From NCBI RefSeq assembly GCF_932294415.1, contig NC_065535.1, positions 8,407,001-8,471,000 on the forward strand: a stretch of 64,000 bases of DNA, given 5' to 3'. Positions 40,879-51,569 of this stretch are shown piece after piece; position 1 is the stretch's first letter; each line of letters opens with the position of its first letter. The notes below the pieces were generated by a model. The model was not told the origin of the DNA. It saw only the letters and a list, made by a program, of their open reading frames with translations, and ran no database searches. Source of the DNA: Quercus robur (taxonomy: Eukaryota > Streptophyta > Magnoliopsida > Fagales > Fagaceae). Made by a program: the position numbers and the translations under genes.

Positions 40879-43838
40879 TCATTTACTGCCCCTGCCCCTA
40901 CCCCTGCCTCTCCCACCACAGCTGGCCTTTCCACCTCTTGTTCTACATTTTTGAGCCCTAGCTGCATCACCCCTTCCTCTCAAAGCAGCCACTCTGGTAG
41001 CAGGTGGTCTTGTAGGCTACAAAGTACAAGAATTTACATGTTAACTACCAGTATCACAGTTTTATGAATAAAAAATCAAACTTAACACTACAGTACCTGT
41101 GATGATGGTGCTTTACTGTCCCATGTTTCTACAGGGGTGTGTGGTGCTGGCTAGCTTGAAGAGAACCAAGGAACTCCTCTAACTGTGTACCTGAAGTCTA
41201 AAGAGTACCACTGACTTGGGTTCTGTGACCATGGAGCTAGTGGCTGTGACCATGGAGCTTGTGGCTGTGGAGCTGGAGCTTGTGGCTGTGACCCTACTGC
41301 CTGGTTGGATGAGGATGAGGCCATAGTATAAGACTGATGTATTTGTGGGGGCTGAGCTAAGGATTGGGTTTGTGATGAAAATGGGGCTTGGGATCCTTGT
41401 CTGTGTGTAGAAGGCCTTCCACTTCCCTGCAATCTCTGCCTCCTCTCCCATGGTGTCTCACTAGTGACATTGGCCTTACATCCCCTTGCATTGTGCCTTT
41501 CTTTTTGACACCTTCCACACCTCATTGGCCTGTTTACTCTAGACACCTTATAAGGGTTCGACTCATCAGCATCTCTCTTTCTCTTCATGGGTGGCCTGCC
41601 TGGTGGCTTATAAACAATAGGTGCAACAGGCTTGGGTTGGTCACTTGACATTCACTTAGATTGGCTAGGCATGGGAGGTATGGGTGTCTTGTATGTTTCC
41701 ATATAAGCATCCTTGTAGTAGCATGGATGAGTGTAGTCTTTTGGTTTCTTACGATTCACAAAAATGGCTGCAACTCCATGCTTGCAGGGGATTCCTATCA
41801 AGTCCCATGCTCTACAAATGCATGTCCTCCTTACCAAGTCCACCACATGCCTTTCCCTCTCATTGTCAACCTCATACACAAACCTCCCAGATGGCATTGC
41901 ATAGAAGCCCTTACACTCTAATTTTAACTGTTCCAACTTTTTTTGTATGCTTGGACACAACTTGCCACCATATTTTTCTATGTCAATCTTCTTTATATAC
42001 AGTCTGCTCATAAGCCTAACTTTGATCCACTCCAGTATTGATAAGATGGGCTTATCTCTAGCCTTCACAATCATAGAGTTAAAACTCTCACTCAGATTGT
42101 TTACCATACAATCTGTCAAAACTCTTGAAGAAAAGTGAGATCTGGTCCATTGTGCAGGCTCTATATCAGTCAGGTACTTCCAAGCTTCTTCATCCAAACT
42201 CTTAAGATGGTCCATCCCCCTCTCAAATTCCCTGGCTAATGTTGTGCCAGCACACCTCCACAGTACACTCTTCAACTTCATGCCCTTGTGATTAACCTTG
42301 AAGTTGTTGTATATGTGCTTCACATAATACCTGTGCTCCATCGATGGGAATAGAGTCTCCATTGCAGGTAAAAGGCCTTGTAATCAAGTAAGCAAGTAAG
42401 CATTCAATGTCAACAAGTAAGCATGTAAAAAGGTAAGCATGTAATGAAGTCATGATAATAATACCTTCTGCCTGTCACTGATGAATACCAGATTGAACTC
42501 CTTTGGCTTGACAATGTCATCTGCAAACTGCTCTAAGAATCAGATCAAGCTATCCTTGTTCTCTTGCTCAACCACAGCCATTGCCACTGGGAACATATTG
42601 TCATTTCCATCCTTGGCAGTGGCAGACAATAATTGTCCACCAAACCTACCCTTCAAGTGGCATCCATCCAGCCCAACAAAAGGTCTACAACCACCTAGAA
42701 AGTCAACATTCTGAGCATTGTACCTAATGTACATCCTTTTAAAGTTGGGTTCTGCATTCTCATTTGCCATCTCTGTTTGCAGAATTACCATACTTCCTAC
42801 ATCTGTCCTTAATATCATTTTTGCATAATCTCTAAGTAGGCCATACTAAGCCTCTTCATTCCCAGTAATCAGTCCTCTAGCTGCCTTCCTTGATCTATAC
42901 ACCTGACTAATACTTAAATCAACTGAAATCTTCTGCATCATATGGTGCTTAATACCTGAGACCTCCCAATTAGGATTCTTACCAAAATCCTCCAAATATC
43001 TCTTTACCACATAGGCTGATGTAACTTGCCCATTTTTAAATGTTAGGGGGCAGGTACACTTAGGATAAAGTGTTTTGATCTCAAATGTGCACTCTTCAGT
43101 CACCATTGAGGCATAACACCTCCATCCACAATTGTTCTTACAATGTACATAAATCTTCTTCTTCTCATTCAACTTCCACTTGACATCAATGTGATGCTGA
43201 ATCACATACTCTCTCAAAGTCGTCCTAAACACCTGCGAGTTTGGGAACTTCATCCCTTTTGCCAACCTAACATTTTCCATATTGGTCCTCTCATTGAACT
43301 CCAAATTGCCAAGTCCCTGCTCATCATCAAAACCATCCACACTTGCAATATCATCCTCTAAAATTGGTTCAGCCCACTCTTCATCTAAATCTATGTTTGG
43401 AGGAGGAACATTGCTTGGGCCAATGCATCTATGTTTGGCTGAGGTGTATTTATGTTTGGATGAGGTGTATCAGTGGTTGAAACAGTGTTAAACTCATATG
43501 GCACTGTGTGAGGTGGAGAAGACTCACCAAAAATGTCATCAGCAAAGTCTTCTCCTTCCAGACCTTCATTCAACCAATCAAACTCCTCTTCTAGACCATC
43601 ACCCCCTGTAGCAACTCCTATACCACCCCCTACAGCAACTCCTACACCCCCTATAGCAGCCCCTACACTAGCTCCTACACCAACCCCTCCACCATCAGGA
43701 ACTTCAACTGCAAGTGGAGCATTACCACTCTCCACATACAATATGATGGTGTCTCTTGGCCCTCCCTCATTAGGCTTGCACATAGGCACCACATCTTGAT
43801 CATCTTGTGTGAGACTCAAGTCTTGCTCCAAGTTGCCT
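40879..43838 (-). pseudogene. MULE transposase, main part (mudrA-type), degenerate
   Basis: The minus-strand coding continues in one main frame from the copia insertion site down to TGA at 40879-40881. In order: an acidic, Gly/Val-rich linker; a MuDR-type DNA-binding region (LAKGMKFPNSQVFRTTLREY, then CKNNCGWRCYASM and CPLTFKNGQ); and the DDE catalytic domain (FVGLDGCHLKGRFGGQLLSA, VFISDRQK, SESFNSMIVKARDKPI). Next come the SWIM zinc finger (RTCICRAWDLIGIPCKHGVA) and a basic tail with a CX2CX4HX4C knuckle (CGRCQKERHNARGC). The last exon (41016-40879) is Arg/Gly-rich. Breaks: a frameshift near 43.40-43.42 kb, TAG 42846, TGA 42540, TGA 41652 and TAG 41151. An intron lies at about 42.37-42.47 kb. 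The first segment of the gene is at 48882-49095, cut off by the copia element. Confidence 0.92.
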
Positions 43839-43843
43839 CTAGG

Positions 43844-44198
43844 TGTAGGGAATTTAACCTAAAATCCCAACCTGTGAGAAACAAAACAAATAGAGAAAAC
43901 ACACGTCAAAGAAAATAATCACACGCATAAGACAATATTTACGTGGTTCGGCAATTTGCCTACGTCCACGGAGTTGCAGAGATTTCACTATTATCAGGGA
44001 AAATACAATAGTGCACAAGAACACTCTCAAGAAACCCAAATCCCAATTACACCCTAGCACTCTCTCACAGAAAAAATAAGAATAGAAACTGGCTGCCTCT
44101 CTTTTCTCTATTTTCTCTCATGCGGCTGCTAACTGGGTTAATTGGAATTACTCTTTTTTTTTATTTTAAATCTCACAGCTGCACATGCTTGTCAAAAC

Positions 44199-44232
<34 letters not shown>

Positions 44233-44333
44233 AAAGTCAGCTAAAGAGGTGGGTTACTATTCCAAATAGGATTTGATCAAATAGGTGGATGTGGGCTTGT
44301 GGCAATTCAAGCCACACACGGCCCACTTCAACA
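43844..44333 (-). repeat. Copia 3' LTR (left)
   Basis: 490 bp, TGTAGGGAATTTAACC to CCCACTTCAACA. It differs from the right copy by point changes, the composition of a T-rich tract and a longer TA run (about 44202-44229). Confidence 0.95.
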
Positions 44334-44348
44334 AATCTCCACCTTGGC
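44334..44348 (-). other. Copia polypurine tract
   Basis: On the minus strand, CCAAGGTGGAGATT directly precedes the 3' LTR, where plus-strand synthesis is primed. Confidence 0.85.
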
Positions 44349-44481
44349 TTGAATTGATCAAGCTACATGAGCAAACTCCTCCATCAGCTCCACCTTAACC
44401 CTTAAGGGCTCACAAGCTGCAAACGTTAGCCACAATCCTCTATAACACTATCCCTCATCCCTGCAACTCATCCTCCTGTCC

Positions 44482-47400
44482 TTAAGTTAGAAGACCAATT
44501 GAAACTGCGCACAGCTTCAACTTCTCAATAGTGACACCCTTAGTCAACATGTTTGCCGGGTTCTTAGATCCACAAATCTTCTCAAGCATTACCAGCTTAT
44601 CTTCAACAAGGTAACGGATAAAGTGGTATTTTGTCTATATGTGTTTCGACTTTGAATGAAAAGCCGAATTCTTGGCAAGAAAGATTGCACTCTGGTTGTC
44701 ACTGTGTAGAATGTCCATCTCCTGCTTCTTACCCAATTCATCTAAGAAACCATGTAGCCAAATCATCTCTTTTCCAGCTTCAGTTGCTGCAACATACTCA
44801 GCTTCTGTATTAGACAAAGTAACAATCTTCTGTAGATTTGAAGCCCATGATATAGCTGAACCACCCAGAGTAAAAACAAACCCAGTAGTACTCTTTCTAC
44901 TATTAATATCACCAGCAAAATCAGCATCTACATAACCCTGCAGTTTCAAACTTGCACCTGTGAAGCAAAGACATGTATCTGATGAACCTTTCAGATATCT
45001 CAGAATCCACTTGACTGCCTCCCAATGCTGCTTTCCAGGCCTACTCATGAATCTGCTCACAACTCCCACTGCATGTGCAATGTCTGGCCTTGTACATACC
45101 ATAGCATACATCAAGCTGCCAATAGCTGAGGCATAGGGCACCTTGCTCATGTGGTTCCTTTCTTCTTCTGTCTTTGGTGACTGTTCTTTACTTAGTTTGA
45201 AATGACTACCCAAGGGTGTGCTCACTGGTTTTGCTTCATTCATATTGAACCTGCTGAGAACTTTCTTCACATACTCTGATTGTGAAAGTTTCAATGTACC
45301 ATTAGCCTTGTCTCTAATGATTCTTATACCAAGGATTTGCTTTGCAGCTCCCAAATCCTTCATTGCAAACTGTTTGGACAATTGTTTCTTCAGATTATTA
45401 ATCTCCTCAATGCTAAACCCTGCAATAAGCATATCATCCACATACAACAGTAATATAATGTAAGAATTGTCAAAAGACTTAGCATAGCAACAGTGATCAG
45501 TTTCACATCTCTTGAACCCAATTCTATGTATAAAACTGTCAAATTTCTTGTACCACTGTCTAGGAGCTTGTTTTAGGCCATACAAGCTCTTTCTTAGTTT
45601 GCAAACTAAATTCTCTTGTCCTTGAGCAATGAACCCTTCTGGCTGAATCATGTAAAGGTCTTCCTCCAAATCACCATGAAGGAATGCTGTCTTCACATCT
45701 AACTGCTCAAGATGTAAGTTTTCTGCAGCCACCATTCCCAGTACTAGTCTGATTGTTGACATCTTCACAACTGGAGAAAATATCTCTGTGTAGTCAATGC
45801 CTTCCTTCTGCTGGAACCCTTTAACAACTAATCTGGCCTTGTAACGTTTTCTACCATCATGCTCAATCTTTATTCTGTATACCCACTTGTTGTGCAAAGC
45901 CTTCTTTCCTACTGGCAATTCAGTCAGTTCCCATGTTTGATTCCCCAACAAGGAATCCATCTCATCCTTCATGGCTAACTCCCACTTGCTTGAATTCTCA
46001 TCTTGCAAGGCTTCATCATAACACTCTGGCTCACCACCATCAGTCAACAGGAGATAATTTAAAGTGGGTGAATAACGCTGTGGAGGTCTAATGTTTCTGG
46101 AAGATCTGCGGACTTCAGCTACAGGTGTACTCAGATCTACCTGTGAATTTACATTCTCTTTATCTTCTTCACCCCTTTTCTGGACAGTACCTTCAGTCAA
46201 TTCATCTAAGTTGACAAACTCAGATTTCTTTTGATCTATCTCTGTAACATCTGACACTACAGTTGACTTGTCCTTGTACATAACCTGTTCATTAAATATC
46301 ACATTTCTACTTCTGATGATTTTCCTGTTTTGTTCATCTCAAAACCTATAGCCAAATTTCTCATCACCATAGCCAATGAAAAAATATATTTTAGACTTTG
46401 CATCAAGTTTACTACGAGCATCAGAATCAATATGAACATAAGAAACACAACCAAAAACTTTTAAATGTGAAAACTTTACCTCTTTACCGCTCCAAACCTC
46501 TTCAGGAAGTCTGAACTCCATGGGAACTGAAGGTCCTCGGTTTATCAGGTAAGCTGCAGTGCTAACAGCATCAGCCCAAAAAGTTTTTGGTAGTCCAGCA
46601 TGCAACCTCATACTCCTAGCACGCTCATTGAGAGTTCTGTTCATGCGCTCAGCCACACCATTCTGCTGTAGTGTCCCAGGAATGGTCTTCTCCATCCTAA
46701 TTCCCTATACAACACAATACTCACTGAACCCTCCATCTATGTACTCTCCTCCATTATCTGACCTCAAACATTTTACTTTCAAACCTGTTTCTGTCTCAAC
46801 CATGACCTTCCTCTTCTTAAAGATTTCAAATACATCAGATTTATTTTTCAGAAAATAAACCCATACCTTTCTACTTGAGTCATCAATAAAAGTGATGTAG
46901 TACCTTGAACCTCCAAGGGATGCAACTGGAGAAGGCCCCCACAATTTTCCAGCCTTTGGTGTCCTGCCAGTTTTCAAAAAGCTCACATTTTTTTGCTTTT
47001 CTAAGATGCAACTTTCACACATGTCAAAATCAATGGACTTCAATTTTGGTAGTTTTCCTTTTAACAGCAGCATCTTCATCCCTTTCTCACTCATATGACC
47101 AAGTCTACGGTGTCATAGGCTTGTATTAATACTTGCACCAGCAACTGCAATTGTGTCTCTTGGACTTGAGGTCATGTACAGAGTACCAGTCTTCTTTCCA
47201 CGAGCCAATACCCTAGCTCCCTTTGTAACTTTCCAAGTACCACCAACAAATAGTATTGCATGTCCTTCATCATCAAGTTGTCCAACAGAAATCAGATTCC
47301 TCCTCAGGTCAGGAATATGTCGAATCTTCTCCAGTAACCAAACAGACCCATTCGGCAACAATATTCGAACATCTCCCATACCCACAACATCCAAGGCTGA

Positions 47401-48357
47401 ACCATCAGCCAAATACACCTTACCAAAATCACCTGCAACATAATTCTGTATGATTTCTCGGTGTGGAGTGGTATGAAACGAAGCTCCTGAATCCAAAACC
47501 CAATCATCAAGTGGACTGTCTACTGTAAGAAGTAATGCATCCTGTACCTCTTCTGTTACAGTATTAGCAGAATCATCTTCATTCTTCTTCTTAGGACTTT
47601 TGCATTGATTCCTAAAGTGACCTGTTTTCCCACAATTCCAGCATTGTACTTGTTAGCCTGATCTAGATTTACTTCTGTTCCGATTAGAATTTCTGGATTT
47701 TGATCTGCCCCGATTTGAATTTCTGTTATTACCTCTGCCTCTTGTCTCAAGGTTTAAGGCAGAACCAGATCCTGAGGATTCACCTGCATCTCTTCTGCGA
47801 ATCTCCTCAGCCAGAATTAAATCTCGTATATCATTGTACTTGAGTTTTTCCTTTCCTGTAGAATTGTTTACTGCCATCCTCATTGCCTCCCAACTGTTTG
47901 GCAAAGAAGCCAAAACGATCAGTGCACGGATCTCATCATCAAAGTCAATTTCTACAGACGACAATTGATTTGTGATAGTGTTAAATTCATTCAGATGTTG
48001 TGCTACTGATGCATTCTCTGCCATCTTCAGATTGAACAGTTTCTTCATCAAGTGCACTTTATTGTTTGCTGACGGCTTTTCATACATACCAGACAAAGCC
48101 TTCATCAGATCTGCTGTGGTCTTCTCTTTTACAACATTGTGTGCAACAGACCTAGACAGAGTTAACCTGATAACTCCTAGTACCTGTCTGTCAAGAAGAG
48201 CCCATTCATCAGCCTTCATAGCCTCAGGTTTTGTCCCTAAAAGAGGCAGATGCAATTTCCTCCCATAGAGATAATCTTCAATCTGCATCCTCCAATACGC
48301 AAAGTCTGTGCCATCAAACTTTTCTATTCCAGACGCTTTTCCTGCTTCCTCTGTCAT
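44482..48357 (-). pseudogene. Copia gag-pol polyprotein with five in-frame stops
   Basis: One continuous frame of about 1,292 codons from ATG 48357 to TAA 44482-44484. Gag (EKFDGTDFAYWRMQIEDYLY, about residues 13-32) is followed by a CCHC knuckle (CWNCGKTGHFRNQC, about 240), the aspartic protease site DSGAS (about 289), HRRLGHMS of the pre-integrase region (about 416), and integrase motifs (TFIDDSSRK, CLRSDNGGEY, NGVAERMNRTLNE). Then come RT (LDVKTAFLHGDLEEDLYM, and LLLYVDDMLIAG near 971) and RNase H (DADFAGD near 1146, and LSNTEAEYVAATEAGKEMIW). Stops: TAA 47653-47655, TGA 47113-47115, TAG 46705-46707, TGA 46339-46341, TAG 44635-44637. No frameshift was found, and each stop is one transition away from a family-plausible codon (Gln or Trp). 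Confidence 0.95.
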
Positions 48358-48382
48358 TGCTCCCACTCAAACCTAACCCTAG

Positions 48383-48394
48383 GCTCTGATACCA
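48383..48394 (-). other. Copia primer-binding site
   Basis: On the minus strand, TGGTATCAGAGC starts two bases after the 5' LTR and is complementary to the 3' end of initiator methionine tRNA, the standard primer for copia elements. Confidence 0.93.
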
Positions 48395-48396
48395 GT

Positions 48397-48881
48397 TGTA
48401 GGGAATTTAACCTAAAATCCCAACCTGTGAGAAATAAAACAAATAGAGAAAACACACGTTAAAGAAAATAATCACACGCACAAGACAATATTTACGTGGT
48501 TCGGCAATTTGCCTACGTCCACGGAGTTGTAAGGATTTCACTATTATCAGGGAAAATACAATAGTGCACAAGAACACTCTCAAGAAACCCAAATCCCAAT
48601 TACACCCTAGCACTCTCTCACAGAAAAAATAAGAATAGAAACTGGCTGCCTCTCTTTTCTCTATTTTCTCTCATGTGGCTGCTAACTGGGTTAATTGGAA
48701 TTACTCCTTTTTTTTTTTTTTTAATCTCACAGCTGCACATGCTTGTCAAAACCTAATATATATATATATATATATATGTCAAAGTCGGCTAAAGAGGTGG
48801 GTTACTATTCCAAATAGGATTTGGTCAAATAGGTGGATGTGGGCTTGTGGCAATTCAAGCCACACACGGCCCACTTCAACA
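48397..48881 (-). repeat. Copia 5' LTR (right)
   Basis: 485 bp, same termini as the left LTR. On the minus strand it precedes the primer-binding site and gag, so it would hold the element's promoter. Confidence 0.95.
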
Positions 48882-49095
48882 CTAGGACCTAAATAATGAA
48901 CCCTACACGGTTTATCAATCCTCAATTCCTCACATATACCTTTTATTTTAAAATAACTAAGCCTCTCAGGATCCCTATACACTATTTCAACTTTCCCACC
49001 AAAGTATTCTAAACTAAGGTTCCATAGAAAAGCACCCCCATAATGTACCTCCAATTTCACTTCCTTATCATCAATCTGCAATAACAAATTACCAT
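48882..49095 (-). pseudogene. MULE transposase, N-terminal part (separated by copia)
   Basis: After an acceptor (TTATTGCAG) the frame reads KLEVHYGGAFLWNLSLEYFG, then GGKVEIVYRDPERLSYFKI and DKPCRVHYLGP. This is the N-terminal PB1-like region of plant MULE transposases. It runs directly into the 5-bp duplication. Across the empty site the frame continues, without a stop, into the segment at 43838. The first exon is not certain; a donor at about 49497 (TCTTG then GTAAGAA) probably ends a leader exon. Confidence 0.8.
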
Positions 49096-49588
49096 TTGAC
49101 ACGTATACAATTAACAATTAAAGAATTGTAAACAACAAAAGAGTAAACACTTGCATGTTTCTATTTTGCTTTTGGGATGCAACGCACACAGAGGGACCAT
49201 ATTTTTTGCTTTGCTTTTGATTCTATTGTACTAAATAGCACATGCAAACACTAAAATTTAAACCCAATAGAAACTTGGGTCCACTATGAGACAAAATGAC
49301 CACGACAAACAAAATACCCATAAACAAACACAAATCCAAAGAACAGGTGGTCACATTTTTCATAAATATCAATAAATACAACCAATATTCTCATTCCATT
49401 ACATGTAACATTGACCATTGATTGATTACTCAAAAAAAAAAAAAAAAAAACAACCACAAGCCCAAAGTAAAAACCCAAAAAGTGATTGATTTCTTACCAA
49501 GATTTTAGTCTCTCGAACAACCCGTTGCTCATCTAGGTTTACACTTGCAACACTATGTCAATATTAGATGCAGAATAGGGAATTTACA

Positions 49589-49818
49589 GGGATTTTTGTG
49601 TTTCTAAGGCTCGTGAGGAAAAGAGAGTGAGTTCGTGTACTTCAATCCGTGTTATGTTCTAATTTAGAGTAAAAATGTGTTTTTCTAACGTCTGAGGGTG
49701 AGGTGGGTAACGGGGGGTAACAGATTGAAGTACAGCTGAACAAAGTATAAAGTTTTAAACCACGGGTAGGCAAAGCGCAAACGGACCAAATCTCAAGTGG
49801 GTTTACTGTAATTATCCC
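49589..49818. repeat. Right terminal inverted repeat of the MULE
   Basis: Inverted copy of 39181-39400; the target duplication TAAAATAAT follows at 49819-49827. Confidence 0.92.
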
Positions 49819-49827
49819 TAAAATAAT

Positions 49828-51369
49828 TAAATGAAACTATTATTTTTGGCAACAATAGCATTTCTTTCAAGCCCCTGCTTGGATCTTATGGACTTAAAAA
49901 AGAGATATTTATGGTGATACTTGTCTCTATCAAATTAAAAACTTGAAAGTTTGGGTGCTTTTTCGATTAATTTTTAACTCTCTACTCTCTAGTACTTGAA
50001 TGCCTTGTTGCTGGTTCACTTCTTCTTTGGGTTACTCTCTATTTCTAACAAATAAAATATAGTTCTTTATATAGCTCTTCAAATTTCAAAAGCAACAAAA
50101 TGTTTTAACAATAGCATAAACTAGTTAGAAGACTAGAATTGATTGCACTTGTATATAAGAAAAGCTAGGTTCAACATCAAATTCTCTTAAAGCTTTTTTT
50201 TTTTGAGAAAGTTTCAATTTATGACGTCCACTCCTGATGATACTTTTTATTATCAGACCAAGACACCAATTAGTTTCTGGTGTAAACTGAAATTGAACTC
50301 TAAATTTTTTATTTAACAATTAGAGACTTTAACCAGTTGAGCTAACTGAAACCACTTCCTTTAAACTTAGACAACTTAAAAATTAGGTCAAGAATCATAT
50401 GACCTTCACCTAGTATACACGATGGGCTTTTTTACCCACTTTAAACGAGTAAAGGCTGCGACTTTAGTTACATGTAGCAAGTTGCAACTATAGCCCAAGC
50501 TAAAGTTATGACTTTTTTTCTGCTGAATAAAGCTTTGGTTGAAGAGAACGAAACTTTTGACCATTGTCAAGGTCATAGAGGATGATGTATGTTACTATGC
50601 ATTCCACATATCTATCTCACAATACGAGTACAAATCTTTAGTACATAAAAAGATTGAATTTAATTGTAATGAAAAAAAAAATTATATTATTTATGTTACG
50701 TTGATCCATATAATCATTTATTTTAATATAATTAAAAAATCAAAAATACCCCGCTTAATGAATTGTACCTCAATTTTGTCTTTTTGATAAAAATATCGCA
50801 TATTTGGGTTGGGTTTATTGCATTTACAACAAGAAAGGGCCATTAGCCTTAGCACTAACAGATAAACTCATAAAAGTTTCATATTCTAACTTTATCTTTT
50901 TCAGCCTAAAATCTTTGACTCTCTCACTCAAAAAGAGAAGAAAGCAACAACATAGCTTATCCTTTTTATGAATCACTCTCTCTCTCTTACCCCACTTTAT
51001 GCTGATCCATCAAAGATCAAAACTTACTGAACCCCGTCAGATTATGACTCTGATTGATCAGTGGATCTGATCATCTCTGCCAATGTGGGTCCCACTAAAA
51101 CGGCTTGGGCCCCACACCAATATTTAATAATTACATCACAAGGCAGTTTCATGAAAAATTTCCATGCATCATCGACACTCACTGATTTCCATACACTCAC
51201 GTGCACTCACAAACACAGTACTCACAAATCCCAACCTCACACGTACACAATCCACGTCAAACTAAACACAAACCGACCAATCAGAAAACGAGTCCACGAA
51301 AAACTACAATACACACGCGCACACAGGTACAGGTGAAGAAAATAAAAATTATAGCTTGCTCAGACAAAG
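49828..51369. other. Spacer and promoter region upstream of the BZR1-like gene
   Basis: Contains one SINE (50188-50352). From about 50.93 kb on, the sequence becomes CT- and CA-rich (TCACTCTCTCTCTC, then ACACACGCGCACACAC), typical of a plant proximal promoter and leader. No gene seen. Confidence 0.45.
50188..50352 (-). mobile_element. SINE (family B)
   Basis: On the minus strand: GGTTTCAGTTAGCTCAACTG (A-box region), TAGAGTTCAATTTCAG (B box), TGGTGTCTTGGTCTGATAAT, ATCATCAGGAGTGGACG, AAATTGAAACTTTCTC and a poly(A) tail. It shares body and order with 37794-37932. Confidence 0.8.
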
Positions 51370-51541
51370 AGAGAGAGAGAGAGATTCTTCTACACATCCA
51401 GCGAGAAAAGGCAAAGCCTATTCCTCGTGAGTGAGAGCACATGGGTTTAAATCCTCTGTGACGCACATACAAACACACAGACACAAAGACACACAGAGTC
51501 AGAGAGAGAGGGAGAGGGAGAGAGAGAGAGAGAGAGAGAGA
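51370..51541 (+). promoter_or_regulatory. BZR1-like 5' UTR with (GA)n tracts
   Basis: AGAGAGAGAGAGAGA tracts at about 51367-51383 and 51503-51541 lie just upstream of the start codon. GA/CT-rich leaders are common in plant regulatory genes. The exact transcription start is unknown. Confidence 0.5.
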
Positions 51542-51569
51542 AAGTTTTGGGTGGTGGGGTTGCCGGAAA

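Larger units (their letters stand above)
43844..48881 (-). mobile_element. Copia LTR retrotransposon (TNT1/Tork-like), nearly full length
   Basis: 5,038 bp bounded by two LTRs with TG...CA ends and a perfect 5-bp target duplication CTAGG (43839-43843 and 48882-48886). Coding is on the minus strand, so the 5' LTR is the right one. A tRNA-iMet primer-binding site and a polypurine tract adjoin the LTRs. Domain order gag, protease, integrase, RT, RNase H defines Ty1/copia. The LTRs differ at about ten positions over ~470 aligned bases by eye, nearly all transitions. The polyprotein has five nonsense codons, so the element is not autonomous. Confidence 0.97.
39181..49818 (-). mobile_element. MULE DNA transposon, with a copia element nested in it
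   Basis: Terminal inverted repeats (39181-39400 and 49589-49818) start GGGATAATTACAATAAAC and GGGATAATTACAGTAAAC. They share TTTGCGCTTTG, CCGTGGTTTAAAA, CAGACGTTAGAAAAACACAT and CTCACTCTCTTTTCCTCACG. The element is flanked by a perfect 9-bp duplication TAAAATAAT (39172-39180 and 49819-49827), as expected for Mutator. It carries a transposase gene on the minus strand and a convergent GRF zinc-finger gene on the plus strand near the left end. Without the copia insertion (5,038 bp plus one 5-bp duplication) it would be about 5.6 kb. Multiple nonsense codons show it cannot supply its own transposase now; its termini look complete. Confidence 0.95.

Noticed and set aside
47153..47443. Plus-strand frames over the copia and MULE coding regions (also 43533-43799, 41388-42138, 44672-44935, 46559-46858, 47972-48268).
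   Set aside because: They are antisense shadows of the minus-strand gag-pol and transposase frames, with no independent protein pattern.
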